Positions 1-13,768 of a stretch of 64,000 nt of DNA are shown here, piece after piece. Made by a program: the position numbers and the translations under genes. The notes beneath the pieces were generated by a model. It was not told where the DNA came from, searched no databases, and worked only from the letters and a program-made list of their open reading frames with translations. Origin of the DNA: Cristatella mucedo (taxonomy: Eukaryota; Bryozoa; Phylactolaemata; Cristatellidae); NCBI GenBank assembly GCA_009760855.2, contig WPIO01000005.1, positions 10,002,501-10,066,500 of the forward strand, read 5' to 3'. Position 1 is the stretch's first letter. Each line of letters begins with the position of its first letter.

Positions 1-214
1 TATAAAGTTCATGGCATATGAACAGGTTGGATAGCCAAATCCTTGTCGCAGGCAGTCTTCGGGAACCTCACTGTTCCTGTCCCAACCGTGCTGCCCCAAG
101 GCTTTGTTCTGTCGCAAGTCTGTCAGGGCCACTTCATTCGCACTCATCGTGTTCATTAGCTCCTTGGTATAAAGATATAATGCTACTGAAAGCAACTGTT
201 GACTGCCGTTGTAG

Positions 215-3777
<3,563 letters not shown>

Positions 3778-5600
3778 AGCGGAGGGGCAGCGGCCGAAGC
3801 CCGTGTCAGCTTCCGGCCGCTGCTACGGCGCCGCAGCCGCTGGATCTGCGAGTCAAAGTGGGCCGTGCGCGTCCACCGATCGACAGAGTGGCCGGGCGCC
3901 ACAACGATGCCGACTATGCATTAGACGCCGGAGGGCGGCGAGCCGGGCGAGAGGGAGAGAGCGTGATTGCGGACTGGCCACCTCTCGACGAGTCCTCGCG
4001 CGATGTTTCCGTCGGCTGCTCGCAATTCGCCGCCGTATGGATGCTGCACTCAGCACGAGCCACTACCACCTTCTCAGAAGAAGGTCGCGCCATTAGGACG
4101 TCGTTTGCACGAGCACCGCTTGCTGGCGCCACGCTCTAGTGCCTCGCCGCCGGCATTTTGCGGTGCTCGTGCGAGCACGACCCGACCCCCTCGAGCCGTG
4201 ACAGCGAGCCGTCGCCTTGCTAGCTAGCTAGCTAGCTAGCTAGCTGTAACGTGTGCACTGGCTGCCCGGCGTGAGCCGTAGCGCACCATCTTTTGCCTGT
4301 GCAAGCCTGAGTGTGCCTAGAAAGAGCCGAGCTGCCCGCCGGGACTCAGTCGCTCGTCAGCATAGGAAGGTATAGCTGATTTTGGCGTAAGCTCTTTCCA
4401 TTGTGGACTGGCTCGAACCGTAGCAGCCGTTACTCTCCAGCTGCTCAGAACCGGTGGACGAAACACGCGTGTCCTACCTTGACCCTTTCGTCATTCGAGC
4501 TACTACGTCCTGTGCAGCCGCAGCAGCCGATATTGCTATCACTCCAGTTGTCGTGCAGAGCTTCTGTCGTCTGAGCGATTCTTTTTCTTCTTGTTAGCCT
4601 GCCGAGCTGGTGAGCGGCTCGTGAGTGGCAAGCCTACAGTAGCTCACTACTAATGGAGCATGTTGCTCCATATTTATTTATACTAAGGTTTCTCATGCAG
4701 GCGCGCACACACACACTCGGAAGATGCCTAAATAGGTAAGTCTATTTTTCTTCTTAATTTGAACTGTATGGTTGGGATGTCTGGAGCTTCGAGATCTTCT
4801 GGCACATGGCTGTGGTCGGCAGCCCAGGCAGGATAGGCATCCAGCATCAGCGGCAGGTGCTTTCCTGTGTTTACAAAGGAATGCGTGGAATCATTTTTTT
4901 AATTGCTGTGTGGTGCGTGCCCTGGTCATCCATTAAAGGTTAGCAGTTGCATGGGCCCATGGGCAGCCCACCGAATGCTCGGCTCTGTGCATTATGTACT
5001 GTGCCATGAGAGAGTGCATATGCATATTGGAGGTCGTACCGACAGGCTTGTATAACATGTGTACTGTTCATTGTCAGTGGCTGTAGTTGTGAGCCCTATC
5101 AATCGTCAGAGGATGTAGTCTCCTTCGTCGTAGACATGCATCTTGTCTTGCAGCCCAACCAAGCTGATGAGTCCTTATCTTGGTAACTGGTGCACTGTTC
5201 AAAATTCATCGGTCCATTTTCCGGTGGATTGATAGTGCAATAAAAACGTTACCCGATATTGATCCGGGTTGTTTTTTTTGACAGACATGTGAACGATGCT
5301 AGCAACAATCATGTAGTGAATTTTACCAATAGCTGATGTGACAACAAACAGCTCTGGGAGCTTGGCGTCAGTGGGCTAGGGTCGGAGCTGCGATTTCAAT
5401 GTGCCCCCCTCCCTTAGTCTCCCTCAGCAGCTTACTGCCTTCAATCGGTTGTGCCAGCCCGATTTAAAGAACAACAGTTCATGCTTTACCTCGTTGCTGT
5501 GTGATTTCGGATACTCCAGCCATCCCAGACGAACCCGATCTGGTAGCAGAGGCAGCATTAATGTAGCCCGATGGCTCTAATAATCAAAAGACTCGTTTCC
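3778..5600. other. 3' untranslated and intergenic sequence after the carrier gene
   Basis: GC-rich for the first 450 bp and then average. It contains a short (tagc)n run at about 4217-4245. The best poly(A) signal is aataaa at 5239-5244, which would give a 3' UTR of about 1.5 kb. Open frames at 3774-4227 overlap each other in several frames and look like GC-rich noise. No other gene is seen. Confidence 0.5.
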
Positions 5601-5609
5601 TGTACTGGG

Positions 5610-5612
5610 CGT

Positions 5613-5653
<41 letters not shown>

Positions 5654-6375
5654 AGCTGTACAGCACCCTGAGAGAACCGAATCTCTTTCTATGCACTTAA
5701 CATATTGCTATGGACAAAGCATGATCCGATTATTAGTGAAAACATGCATAATGTCATCAAACAAGCATGACATAGACACTATGTACCTCAAAAATTAGGC
5801 TCTGCTTTCTGACACACACACTGTTCCCACATTCATTCGACAGGTTGAAGCGCAAGTTAATGTATGCAGCTTTAAAATTACTAGCAGAGAATTGTAACGG
5901 TTGCTGACTACCGTAACAACCATGAGGAGAGAACTGATTTAAATGAATGGCAGTTATGCTTGCTTGACAGCGTTGCTTGACTGGTAGCCAGTGCAGGTAA
6001 GCTAGAAGTGGTGTGATGTGGCAACTGCAACGCTCACGACAGACAAGCCTGGCTGCAGAATTTTGCACCAGCTGCAAGCACCTGATTGCACAGGCCGGTA
6101 GATCAGCAAGCAGTGAGTTACAGAAGTCGAGACGGGATGTCACTAGCGCATGGACCGATTTAGATGTGGTGTCCCTGCCTAAACAAGCCCGAGGTTTAGC
6201 AATGTTATGCAGCTGAAAGTAGGCTGACTTGACTGCGGAGCTGATGTGGTCGTCTGATGAGCGGTCACTTTAGAACACGACACCTATGATTACGTGCAGA
6301 TTCAACTTGAGATATGGTGGTGGAGCCGATTTCGAGCGTCAGGTTTTCCAATTTCTGAATGCGACTTTTTTGGTC
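5610..6375 (-). mobile_element. LINE family 1 (L2-like), 3' half, decayed
   Basis: The 3' end is marked by an (AAT)n tract at about 5614-5652, next to the family tail (tgagagaaccgaatctcttt on the plus strand). Going up on the minus strand there is the conserved block SRLDFCNSLLADLPACAIR followed by QLVQNSAARLVCRE and HITPLLAYLHWLPVKQR, the segment after the reverse transcriptase in L2-like ORF2. The block after WLPVKQR is deleted or frameshifted. The 5' part fades at about 6375. Confidence 0.85.
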
Positions 6376-7295
6376 CTTGTTCTGCAGCTAGCATCTCGTA
6401 CTCAATAGGATCGTTGTAGGTAGCGTCGTATATTTAGTCTGGACGTGTATCCCCTGCTGAAATAATGACTGTCACTATCATACCTGCGTTTTGAAAGCCA
6501 GGCCACGATTCTGAGTTGTTCCTAGAACTACTCGTCGCTTCATCTAGCATCATGACTCCATTGATGTCTGCCCGTAATTGTAGCATGCTACTCCAAAATG
6601 ACGTCATTAGGTGAGCACATTGCCTCTGCTGTAAACTTGACCGACTTTTAGCTGAGTAACACCGCCATAACGAGTTTGTGATATTGCATCTATATTTCCG
6701 GAATTTGCTTTATTCAGGACTCCTGGTCTGCCCCCGTTTATCATCAGAGACTGATGCAAAACTGACGCAGCTCGTCTAGTCGATCGTCAACTCCATCGAC
6801 TGGCCATTCCTCGCGGTTAATTGAAATCTATCTGCCCTAAGCATGATCTCTGCAATCAATGCACTTTTGTTTGTTGCTTCTCTTGCAGGGAGTTGTGTAA
6901 AGCACCAGAGTAGACATTTAGTTATTTTAGGGTGTCGGACGACTTATTTAAGTAAAGGACAGCCGGCTGATTCATCAACCTTATTTGTGTAGTGGCCAAC
7001 AAGTCTTAGCAGCAGCAGTAACCCCCTTCTTGCAGTGATGGTTTCAAACCTTAATCGTGAAGCTCCAGCACTTTACCCCGGGCCTCAAACCAAAGAGTCA
7101 AATGATTATTTTCGTAAAGCAACTATCAAAATAATTTCTCTGTGATCTGATTCAGCCCGGCCTAATTTCTTTAGGCTGTACACTCAATAGAAACTACCTT
7201 GCTGCAGAGAGAGAGTGTACTGCTGTTTCAGTTTAATGTGTGCAATAAAGCTTACCGCATGGCTGCCCGCCAGATTTTCTTATGTTGTCAATTTA
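6376..7295. other. Intergenic, nothing recognised
   Basis: No open frame of interest, no repeat shared with the rest of the window, and no RNA gene seen. Confidence 0.5.
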
Positions 7296-7299
7296 CTTC

Positions 7300-7400
7300 G
7301 CAAGGAACCAGGAGGTAAGATGGTTGCTCTTCGCGACCAAGGTTGTGGGTTTGAATCCTGCTGTGGGTGAATCCTGGTGTGACCCAAAACAATGTCAGTA
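7300..7400 (+). mobile_element. SINE family S1 head fragment (tRNA-derived)
   Basis: A tRNA-like block with gctcttcgcgacc and the B box gggtttgaatcctgc, like the fuller S1 copies at 7640 and 12050. The body after the tRNA-like part is replaced by unrelated sequence. Confidence 0.55.
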
Positions 7401-7639
7401 TGTATTCGAAATCCGCTGGGAAAACCGCTCTAGCTTTCTAAAAATGTCTTCTTTTAAATTTAACTGCTTTTTTAACTGTTCACTTTTGACTACGAGTTCA
7501 GCTCTTGCAGCGTTTAGGAAAGCAGAAACCTTAAGTCCTAAAGGTGTGCCGCCCGAATGCCTCTTTTGATTGTCTGAGACGTTATCGCCTCTTGAAAAGT
7601 AACCGTCCCATGGGAACTTGCCACTCCCATTAGTCTCTG

Positions 7640-7790
7640 GGTGTAAGGTGCTCTCTCTTCGTGACCTAGGTCATGGGTTCGAGTCCTGTTGTAGGCGATC
7701 TTTTATTGCCAACTAAAAGCGACGGTGATAGCCGGCAAGGCTCTTCTGACGCTAAATAAATGAGGCTGTTTAATTAGCCAACTTTTCTTT
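7640..7790 (+). mobile_element. SINE family S1 (tRNA-derived), near complete
   Basis: Has the B box gggttcgagtcctg and then the S1 body: gcgatcttttattgcc, ggtgatagccggcaaggctc, ending in gaggctgtttaattagcc. The same order is found at 12050-12235 (+) and, reversed, at 45275-45435. Confidence 0.75.
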
Positions 7791-8490
7791 CAGAGGCTGT
7801 AGCTGCACACGGAAAGTGCCAAGCTTGGTTAGTCACTGCAGACGTGCGTCGTATGAATTTTCTCTTGATAACTTCTTTTTTCCTCCAGAAACCCACTAAA
7901 CGTACATGCTGAAGGCACTCGGCACTAGCAGCCGTCTAAAGCTGGATCAAAGCGTTTATCCATTCTGAAGAGGCACGTTGAATTCACGCTTTGAAGATTC
8001 GTCCGGCGAGCGTCCGAAGTCGCCGCCGCCGCCCACGGGTTTCCAGGGTGACTGTTTGAGGGCGAGGCTAAATGCTGCATACTACTATTCCCGATAAGAA
8101 GCCTCGCTAGAGCCCGCTGTAGCAGCGCGCCCAAATGCTAGCATGCGGCGGCGACTTGCTAGGCTAGGGCCGAAGAGCGCGAGCCGAAGAGGTGTTGTTC
8201 AGACTGAGGCTTTTCAGCGTCCTAAAGCCATTGCCGATCCCAATATTTTTTTATCGAGCTTGCAGTTCCATGCTGGAGGCGAGACGTGCCTGGTATCTTA
8301 TCGAAAACGAAATGTGGAGAGCCGATTTATGAGAGCCCGAAGCTTGGCACCGAATGAGTATCGCTCGGCTGGCATCTTTAGACCTGCATATAGTATAGAA
8401 GGTGGGTTACTCCTTTGCCGCCGCGGCATTACATTAGCCTACGTTACTGTACCGTACAGCCGTGAATATACATCACAAGCATACATAAAT
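7791..8490. other. Intergenic, nothing recognised
   Basis: Open frame 8143-8470 runs into the downstream microsatellite and has no family resemblance. Treated as chance. Confidence 0.45.
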
Positions 8491-8526
8491 GCATATATAT
8501 ATATATATATATATATGTATAGGTCC

Positions 8527-8557
<31 letters not shown>

Positions 8558-8726
8558 CATGGATACATACATACGTGTATACATATACATACGTGTCTAT
8601 CTATATATCTCTATAAAGAGATCTATACGTATGCCCATGTATATACGTATGTCCATATATATATATACATACATACATACATACATACATACATACATAC
8701 ATACATACATACATACCTACATACAT

Positions 8727-8760
<34 letters not shown>

Positions 8761-8761
8761 G
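8491..8761. repeat. Compound microsatellite (AT)n / (TACA)n
   Basis: Two (at)n tracts (about 8491-8515 and 8528-8553), an interrupted tract of tacatacgtg-type units, a (taca)n tract of more than 12 units (about 8668-8718) and a final (at)n tract. Open frames here encode only Ile/Tyr/Thr/His runs. Confidence 0.95.
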
Positions 8762-8769
8762 CGTGTATG

Positions 8770-9340
8770 TTTACATGTCATACCTGACCGCTAACATTTT
8801 GCCTGCGGATGCAAATGTGCGAAGCCGTTTGTTCGGTCGGTCCTTGGAATGCGCTCATGCGTTGGCAGGCAGTCGTAAACGCATATGCGAAAGAAATGCC
8901 AAGGAATCGAGGGCGAAAAGAAGCGAGAGAGAGAAGTGAGAGAGAAAGAGAAGAGAGAGCTTCCTACTACTTCTGTCCTACTTCGGTCTTTCTTTTTGAA
9001 GGAAGTTTACATTGTCAGTCTTTCTACTGTATTGTATCTATCTTTTGCATTGTTTCCTACTCGCTCCGCCCCCTGGTGTTCTTGGAAAAACAGCTTTGGT
9101 TAGGAAGATAAGAAATGGCCCTCCGAGATGTACCTCCCGGTGAATTTTAACCTTCCATAATTTCTTCTTTTACCCGACGCCTCGCTGTACGATTCTCGTG
9201 CGGCACGGCTCTGTAGTTCGTATATATGTATGTATATATTGTATGCCGGCTCCTGACTTGTGACCGTAAGGTCAAGGGAGCGTGTAGTTCGTATGTATGT
9301 ATTGTATGTCTGATAAGCCACTGGTGAGCTGTAAGAAGCA
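8770..9340. other. Intergenic, with a short purine-rich run and a duplicated gtagttcgtat motif
   Basis: A gagagaa-rich stretch lies at 8915-8965. The phrase gtagttcgtat followed by an atgtatgtat-type run and tgtatg occurs at about 9211 and again at about 9284, a small spaced duplication. No gene is seen. Confidence 0.5.
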
Positions 9341-9344
9341 CCAC

Positions 9345-9545
9345 CGGCAGGGGCCGGTGCACAGCTGTGGTCCGCCTGTGATGCGGTATGGACACAGGCC
9401 GGTAACCAGCTGGTGGCCAGATGGTGGATTCACCATCAGGGTCGGCCAGTGCACTGCTGCGGTCCGCGTTTGATGTGGCATGGACCAGCTGGTGGCCAGA
9501 TGGTGGATTCACCATCAGGGTCGGCCAGTGCACCGTTATGGTCGA
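9345..9545. repeat. Tandem repeat with a unit of about 80 bp
   Basis: A block beginning ccagctggtggccagatggt and ending ggtcggccagtgcac occurs at about 9403-9453 and again at about 9484-9534. A degenerate partial unit precedes it (ggggccggtgcacagctg). About 90 bp downstream is gggaataaactgtcggtgtt, which has the look of an LTR R/U5 region, but no second LTR is visible in the window. Confidence 0.75.
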
Positions 9546-9639
9546 TGAGTCATCGGAGTCGACCAGGGGAGGGCAGTCGTGTGAGGGCAGGGGCTGAGGG
9601 GAGCCGTGCGCTCTGGGGCTCCGTGTGTTGGGAATAAAC

Positions 9640-10280
9640 TGTCGGTGTTGGGCATCGGCTGGCTCTCTGCTGTGCAACCAAACTACAGGCTCATTAATTC
9701 TCTCTTAGATCGGGACTCTTGTTGAGTGCTTCGATGATTTCGCCTGCCAGCCGTCCGCCATGCTAGTCAAGCAATGAAGAAGGCGTGCCCTGACAGCGCC
9801 CCCTCGATTGATCGCTTGCTTAGTCTTACCTGAGTCTATGCCAACGAAGTAGAACTACGTTTGGCTGCTGAGTGTTCGTTATGTCTTCCCTAAGTCTTGG
9901 ACCGCCCCCTTTGTTGGTGACGTATGCACCAAAGACTCAAGCAGGAAGGAAGCAGGTAGAAAGCAAGCCTCACCGTCTAAACGCGGCTTGAGAGGGACTG
10001 TCAGCTTCTCATGGTACTAAAGGACGCAAAGTTCTTGGCAAAGGAGCGTGGTAGGGATGACTGTAGAAGTTTGACTCTTCCCCTCCCCCCAGCCCAGCCC
10101 AAATCGTGTACGGGAGTAACCCATGCAGTCTTTTCGCCCATTTCCTTATGCCTCTGCCCTTCTCGCATTTTATTTGGTGAATATCGAAGAAACGGCCGTA
10201 CTCTAAAAGTACCCTCTAACTGCATAGGAGCTAACACCAGTATGGACTCATGAAGCTCCATAATACCCCCGGGAAAATGA
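9640..10280. other. Intergenic, nothing recognised
   Basis: Overlapping open frames on both strands at 10001-10261 give no recognisable product. Confidence 0.45.
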
Positions 10281-10289
10281 GGTGAGTTT

Positions 10290-10345
10290 ATGAATATAGT
10301 ACAATATATATTATAATGCGATCATATTATAATATATATTATAAT

Positions 10346-10382
<37 letters not shown>

Positions 10383-10400
10383 CATACATTATAATATAAA
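10290..10400. repeat. AT-rich simple repeat with hairpin potential
   Basis: A run of [22 protein letters not shown] units with several internal inverted repeats and a central (at)n tract at about 10350-10376. Confidence 0.8.
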
Positions 10401-10924
10401 CATTCAAATGGGCATCGATTAGTAGAGAATTATATTGGTCATTAAGTCATTTTTCTGTCTGAGTTCTGTCATAGTCTCCAGCGTTAAAATACTAATGGCA
10501 GCCTAGCAAGATTCCTGCACCTACCCAACAGCAGTGGTTTCAAGTGCAAAATGATAGGAAAGACACGTGATAGCCGTCAGCACAGCAGAGGCACATTAGC
10601 TGCGACCTCTAAAAGAATACGGAACCTACTTTACAGCCAGGAAAGACCGCCGAGGGCTTGGTATGGTGTCAGTCGAAAGGAAACGCGGAAAGCTCGTCTG
10701 CGTGTGACCTATTAAATACACCTTGTTGTTAAAAGAGTGTGTGACAAGTCGCAGAAAGACAAAGATGATTCTGACGAATGCCGCCGCCTATTTGAAACCG
10801 AAGGAAACCCGGCCAGAGCGGCCTCTTCGCTGGCCAGAGCACCCAGCAAGTGCCTGAGTAGGTTCCCCCTCTGGTCACTGCCGGTCAAGGTCAAGACGGT
10901 TAGCACTAGCAACTAGCACTAGCA
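10401..10924. other. Intergenic, nothing recognised
   Basis: No coding signal, no repeat match within the window. Confidence 0.45.
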
Positions 10925-11280
10925 AGTGCTGACTGCGCACGGAAGTAGGGTATGCCAAGCTTCATGCCCAGCAAGAGATACCTTTTATTGTGCCTTTCCA
11001 GCTCCTGTCTACACATTTAATATGATGTAATAGCAGGACAAGGATTTCTGGCCGGCGGCCATTCCATCGTCGTAGGGTCACAGGCATGAGATACTGTTGA
11101 GTCTCTTCTGAGCACCGCCCAAACAGACTGCATAGTCGCAGGAAGCATAAACAAGTCGTCAACATAGCAAAGAGTATTCGCCGGACAGGGCTCTTCATTA
11201 TCTGGCATCGGTAGTCGTGACAAGGCATTAGCGTTGCTCGATCTTTCGATCGCCTGTGTGGATGCTATATGCATATGCAT
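10925..11280 (-). pseudogene. Ty3/Gypsy pol fragment (RNase H to integrase linker)
   Basis: Read on the minus strand it has NANALSRLPMPD, the hallmark (NADALSRLP) of the segment between RNase H and integrase in Ty3/Gypsy pol. It is followed by MQSVWAVLRRDSTVSHACD, matching the usual QI...T..DP.LS pattern. After a break, another frame gives RQELERHNKRYLLLGMKLGI at the place where the family has ...EL....GCLLWG.RVVIP. Flanking RT and integrase core are absent, so this is a relic. Confidence 0.75.
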
Positions 11281-12045
11281 ATGCAGATAGTACTACGGTC
11301 AAACTTCTGCATTCGCATAAAACGAATCGGCGGAGCAGCCCCGTCTTAACGGCCGAGGATGATGACGAGCTGGGGGGAAGTGATCGGTATGCAGCTTTTA
11401 CCTCCGACCGTGTAATTATAGGTGAAACCGGGCAACGCCAAAGGTTAGTGACATTGCTATCCATCTTCTCAACCTGCGATACTTTTTTTTTTCTCGCTAA
11501 CCGACAGAGTGCAGTGAGATGATGAGCTGTTCTTGTTCTTCAGCTAATCGATGGAACAAACCAGTATCCAGTATCCAGTCAATAGGACGACGTCTCGAAA
11601 GCTTCGAGCACCTCAGCTGGCAGTGTATGCTGCCGGCTGGCGTTCTGAGCTAGTCCTGTCCTTAACAGTAGTATCAACACACGAGTGCTAGCAAGCAACA
11701 ATCTCTCTCTTTTGTACGCACACGCACACGCACACATATCCGCCTGCTTTGCGTTTGGAGCAATTCATGCAAGCGATGCATTGCCGTCCCATCCTCGTTG
11801 CCCCTGTTACGTTTGTGAGAGCAGCCGCACACAAAACGAGAAATTCAGAGCCGAGGCCGTTTTGTTTTCCGGGCCGGAGACGTCGCCGTGCTGGCTAAAG
11901 CACCTAGTCAGTCAGCGCCCAAGTGGGCCCGCTTTTCGCTGTCGGAATAGAGATCGATGGTAATTAGGCAAGGTTGGACGAGCTCAGCACTCGTCGCGTC
12001 CAGGTTGACGGATGATTACTTAATGGCTCGATGTGACTGCACTGA
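11281..12045. other. Intergenic, nothing recognised
   Basis: Contains a short (cacgca)-type run near 11718. No supported gene. Confidence 0.45.
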
Positions 12046-12049
12046 AGTG

Positions 12050-12235
12050 AGCCGTAATGGCACACTAGGTAAGGCGGTTGCTTTTCACGACTTCGGCCCC
12101 GAGGTCGTGAGTTCGAATCCTGCGGTGGGCGATCCTTTATCGCTATTGCAAGCGGTGGTGATAGCCGTAAAGGCTCTTTTGTCGCTATACAAAAAGAGGC
12201 TGTTTAATCAGCTGGGATTTATTTTATTTATTTAG
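12050..12235 (+). mobile_element. SINE family S1 (tRNA-derived), best copy
   Basis: A tRNA-like head (aggcggttgcttttcacgac, then B box tgagttcgaatcctgcgg) followed by the S1 body gcgatcctttatcgc, gcaagcggtggtgatagccg, aaggctctttt and the 3' end gaggctgtttaatcagctgg. Clear paralogues lie at 7640 (+) and 45275 (-). The A box is degenerate and the body is not a tRNA, so it is not a tRNA gene. Confidence 0.8.
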
Positions 12236-12479
12236 GGTAGGAAAAGAACAATTTCTGTTAGCGTAGTGAACCTCAATTCCGTTTTGGCTGAGCAGCCAAA
12301 AACGGCTTCCACAGGCACTTCAGCTGGTCATGAATGTCATTAAAAGGCCCAGCCAACAAATCGCAGACATTCCGCCACCGAGGTCGCCTTTGCTGAAGGA
12401 GCTTTCGATGGCTCCCGCTCGGTCTTTGGAGAAAAAGTTCTTACTCAGACCGGCACGTCCGCCATGGCTTGGCTGCTTC

Positions 12480-12600
12480 ATACGTAGCTGCTCTGCCTGC
12501 TGCCCTAGTTTCAGCCTCCTCGTACCCTCAGGTCTTCCGTAGACGATAAATTTGCTGTTTCATTCCGTACGCTTAAGGACTGCTGAAGCTTTTGCTCAGC
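12480..12600 (+). mobile_element. LINE family 2 (L2-like) ORF2 C-terminal fragment
   Basis: Matches in order the segment seen at 40432-40530 (+) and 39691-40263 (-): ctgctgccctagtttcagcc, then a crown of ttccgtacgcttaaggactg. In the parent family this encodes LLHQFQP...LAVPFLRLKTV. Only about 120 bp remain. Confidence 0.55.
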
Positions 12601-12735
12601 AGGTCACCGACTTATTCAAGCGCTTCATATACGCCATGGGGCTCGAGCCCTCAACCTTGGTCATCGAATATATTCACCTTGACCTTGGCTATAGGCGAGC
12701 GCCTTAACCGCTGAGCCAAACAGGTGCGCAGAAGG
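12600..12735 (-). mobile_element. SINE family S2 (tRNA-derived), reverse
   Basis: On the minus strand: A-box-like gtttggctcagcggttaagg, then gctcgcctatagcc, an internal duplication of the ccaaggt phrase, the B box gggctcgagcccc, and the tail start gaagcgcttgaataag. Same family as 13165-13305. Confidence 0.7.
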
Positions 12736-12739
12736 TGAA

Positions 12740-13160
12740 ACTTGCCAGTTCCTAATCATAGCTAGTTCAGTAACCACGAACTTCAGGAACCGCGAATACT
12801 ATCTCGTCAGTTTCAGCTGGCAGACTTACCACACCGGGAGGTGATCTGGTCAATACTGAGTGATTTGGAGTCCTAGACCGGCTGCCTTGACTGGTGATAG
12901 CAAGTACTTACTACCGAGTACGCGCTTGTGCGCACGTGCATGCATGCGCACCTGCGGGCGCACGTATGCGCATGCGTGCGCGCACCCATGTGTATTTCCA
13001 TTGACAACTGCGAAAAGTTACGAGAACTAAGCAGGTACTACGCTGACGAGTTTTCTGTCGTGCTCTACAAGCCCAAGAGTGCTCAGGTGCAAATTCAGTA
13101 GTCAACAGCCTTCATTCGGCTTTCGAGAAAATGCCCAGAACAAAAGTTGCAGGGACAAGA
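12740..13160. other. Intergenic, with a gcgc/tgca-rich patch
   Basis: A patch of alternating purine-pyrimidine sequence (gcgcacgtgcatgcatgcgc) lies at about 12928-12990 and could take Z-DNA form. No gene is seen. Confidence 0.45.
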
Positions 13161-13164
13161 TGCC

Positions 13165-13305
13165 GAGCTGGGTTGATCCAGCGGTTAAGGTGCTCGCCCC
13201 GACCAAGGTCTGGCTGAGGTCGCGGGCTCGAGCCCCGAGGCACATGTGATGCGCCTGAATAGTGAGTTCTCTTAGCGTGCTATATAAATGAATTGTATAT
13301 ATATA
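13165..13305 (+). mobile_element. SINE family S2 (tRNA-derived), best copy
   Basis: The tRNA-like head tgatccagcggttaaggtgc (A box region) and the B box gggctcgagcccc are followed by a tail with gcgcctgaatagtgagttct, then cttagcgtgctatataaatg. The tail is close to the LINE family 1 3' tail (gcgcctagagagagattgag, then ttctctgagagcgcttta). Confidence 0.78.
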
Positions 13306-13768
13306 TTTTATATAAGGTCGCACTGTGTTGCATTTGGAATTTCCTTTCAGCGCGAGTGAGCGAGAGCCTGTCAAATTCCAAGCAAAGCCACGCCAGTCGC
13401 AGGCAGATGCGTTTACAGCGCACTGCTCTCAACAGTTGACTTTTTAATGCAAGAAAGGTGTCGCAGGGTAGGATTAAGTAATGCGGCGCACGGCGCCCTT
13501 CTCAGGGTCGCCAATGCCAGGCCTTTGCCAATCGCTCTCGCGACGGCTCTACGACGGCTCCAACGGACAACAAGTGCAATTGAGCTGAAAACCTTATGAA
13601 ATCGGCGAGCGGCTGCTATGCGACTGTGGACGAGAATGCGCGCGCGCTGTGCAGAAGGCACGGGTAACGTCCTCCGTTGCCGCCGCTCTGTCCTTCCGCC
13701 TCGATTCGGACGTATGAAATACGAACGACTCCGAAGCTTCGACTCGTCGCCGCTCGGCAGCCGGGGCA

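Noticed and set aside
8143-8939. Open frames over the (AT)n/(TACA)n region
   Set aside because: Simple-repeat translation, with Ile/Tyr/His/Thr runs only.
12050-12130. Possible tRNA gene (good B box gttcgaatcc)
   Set aside because: The cloverleaf cannot be completed, and the same head with the same non-tRNA body occurs at 7640 and 45275, so it is a SINE.
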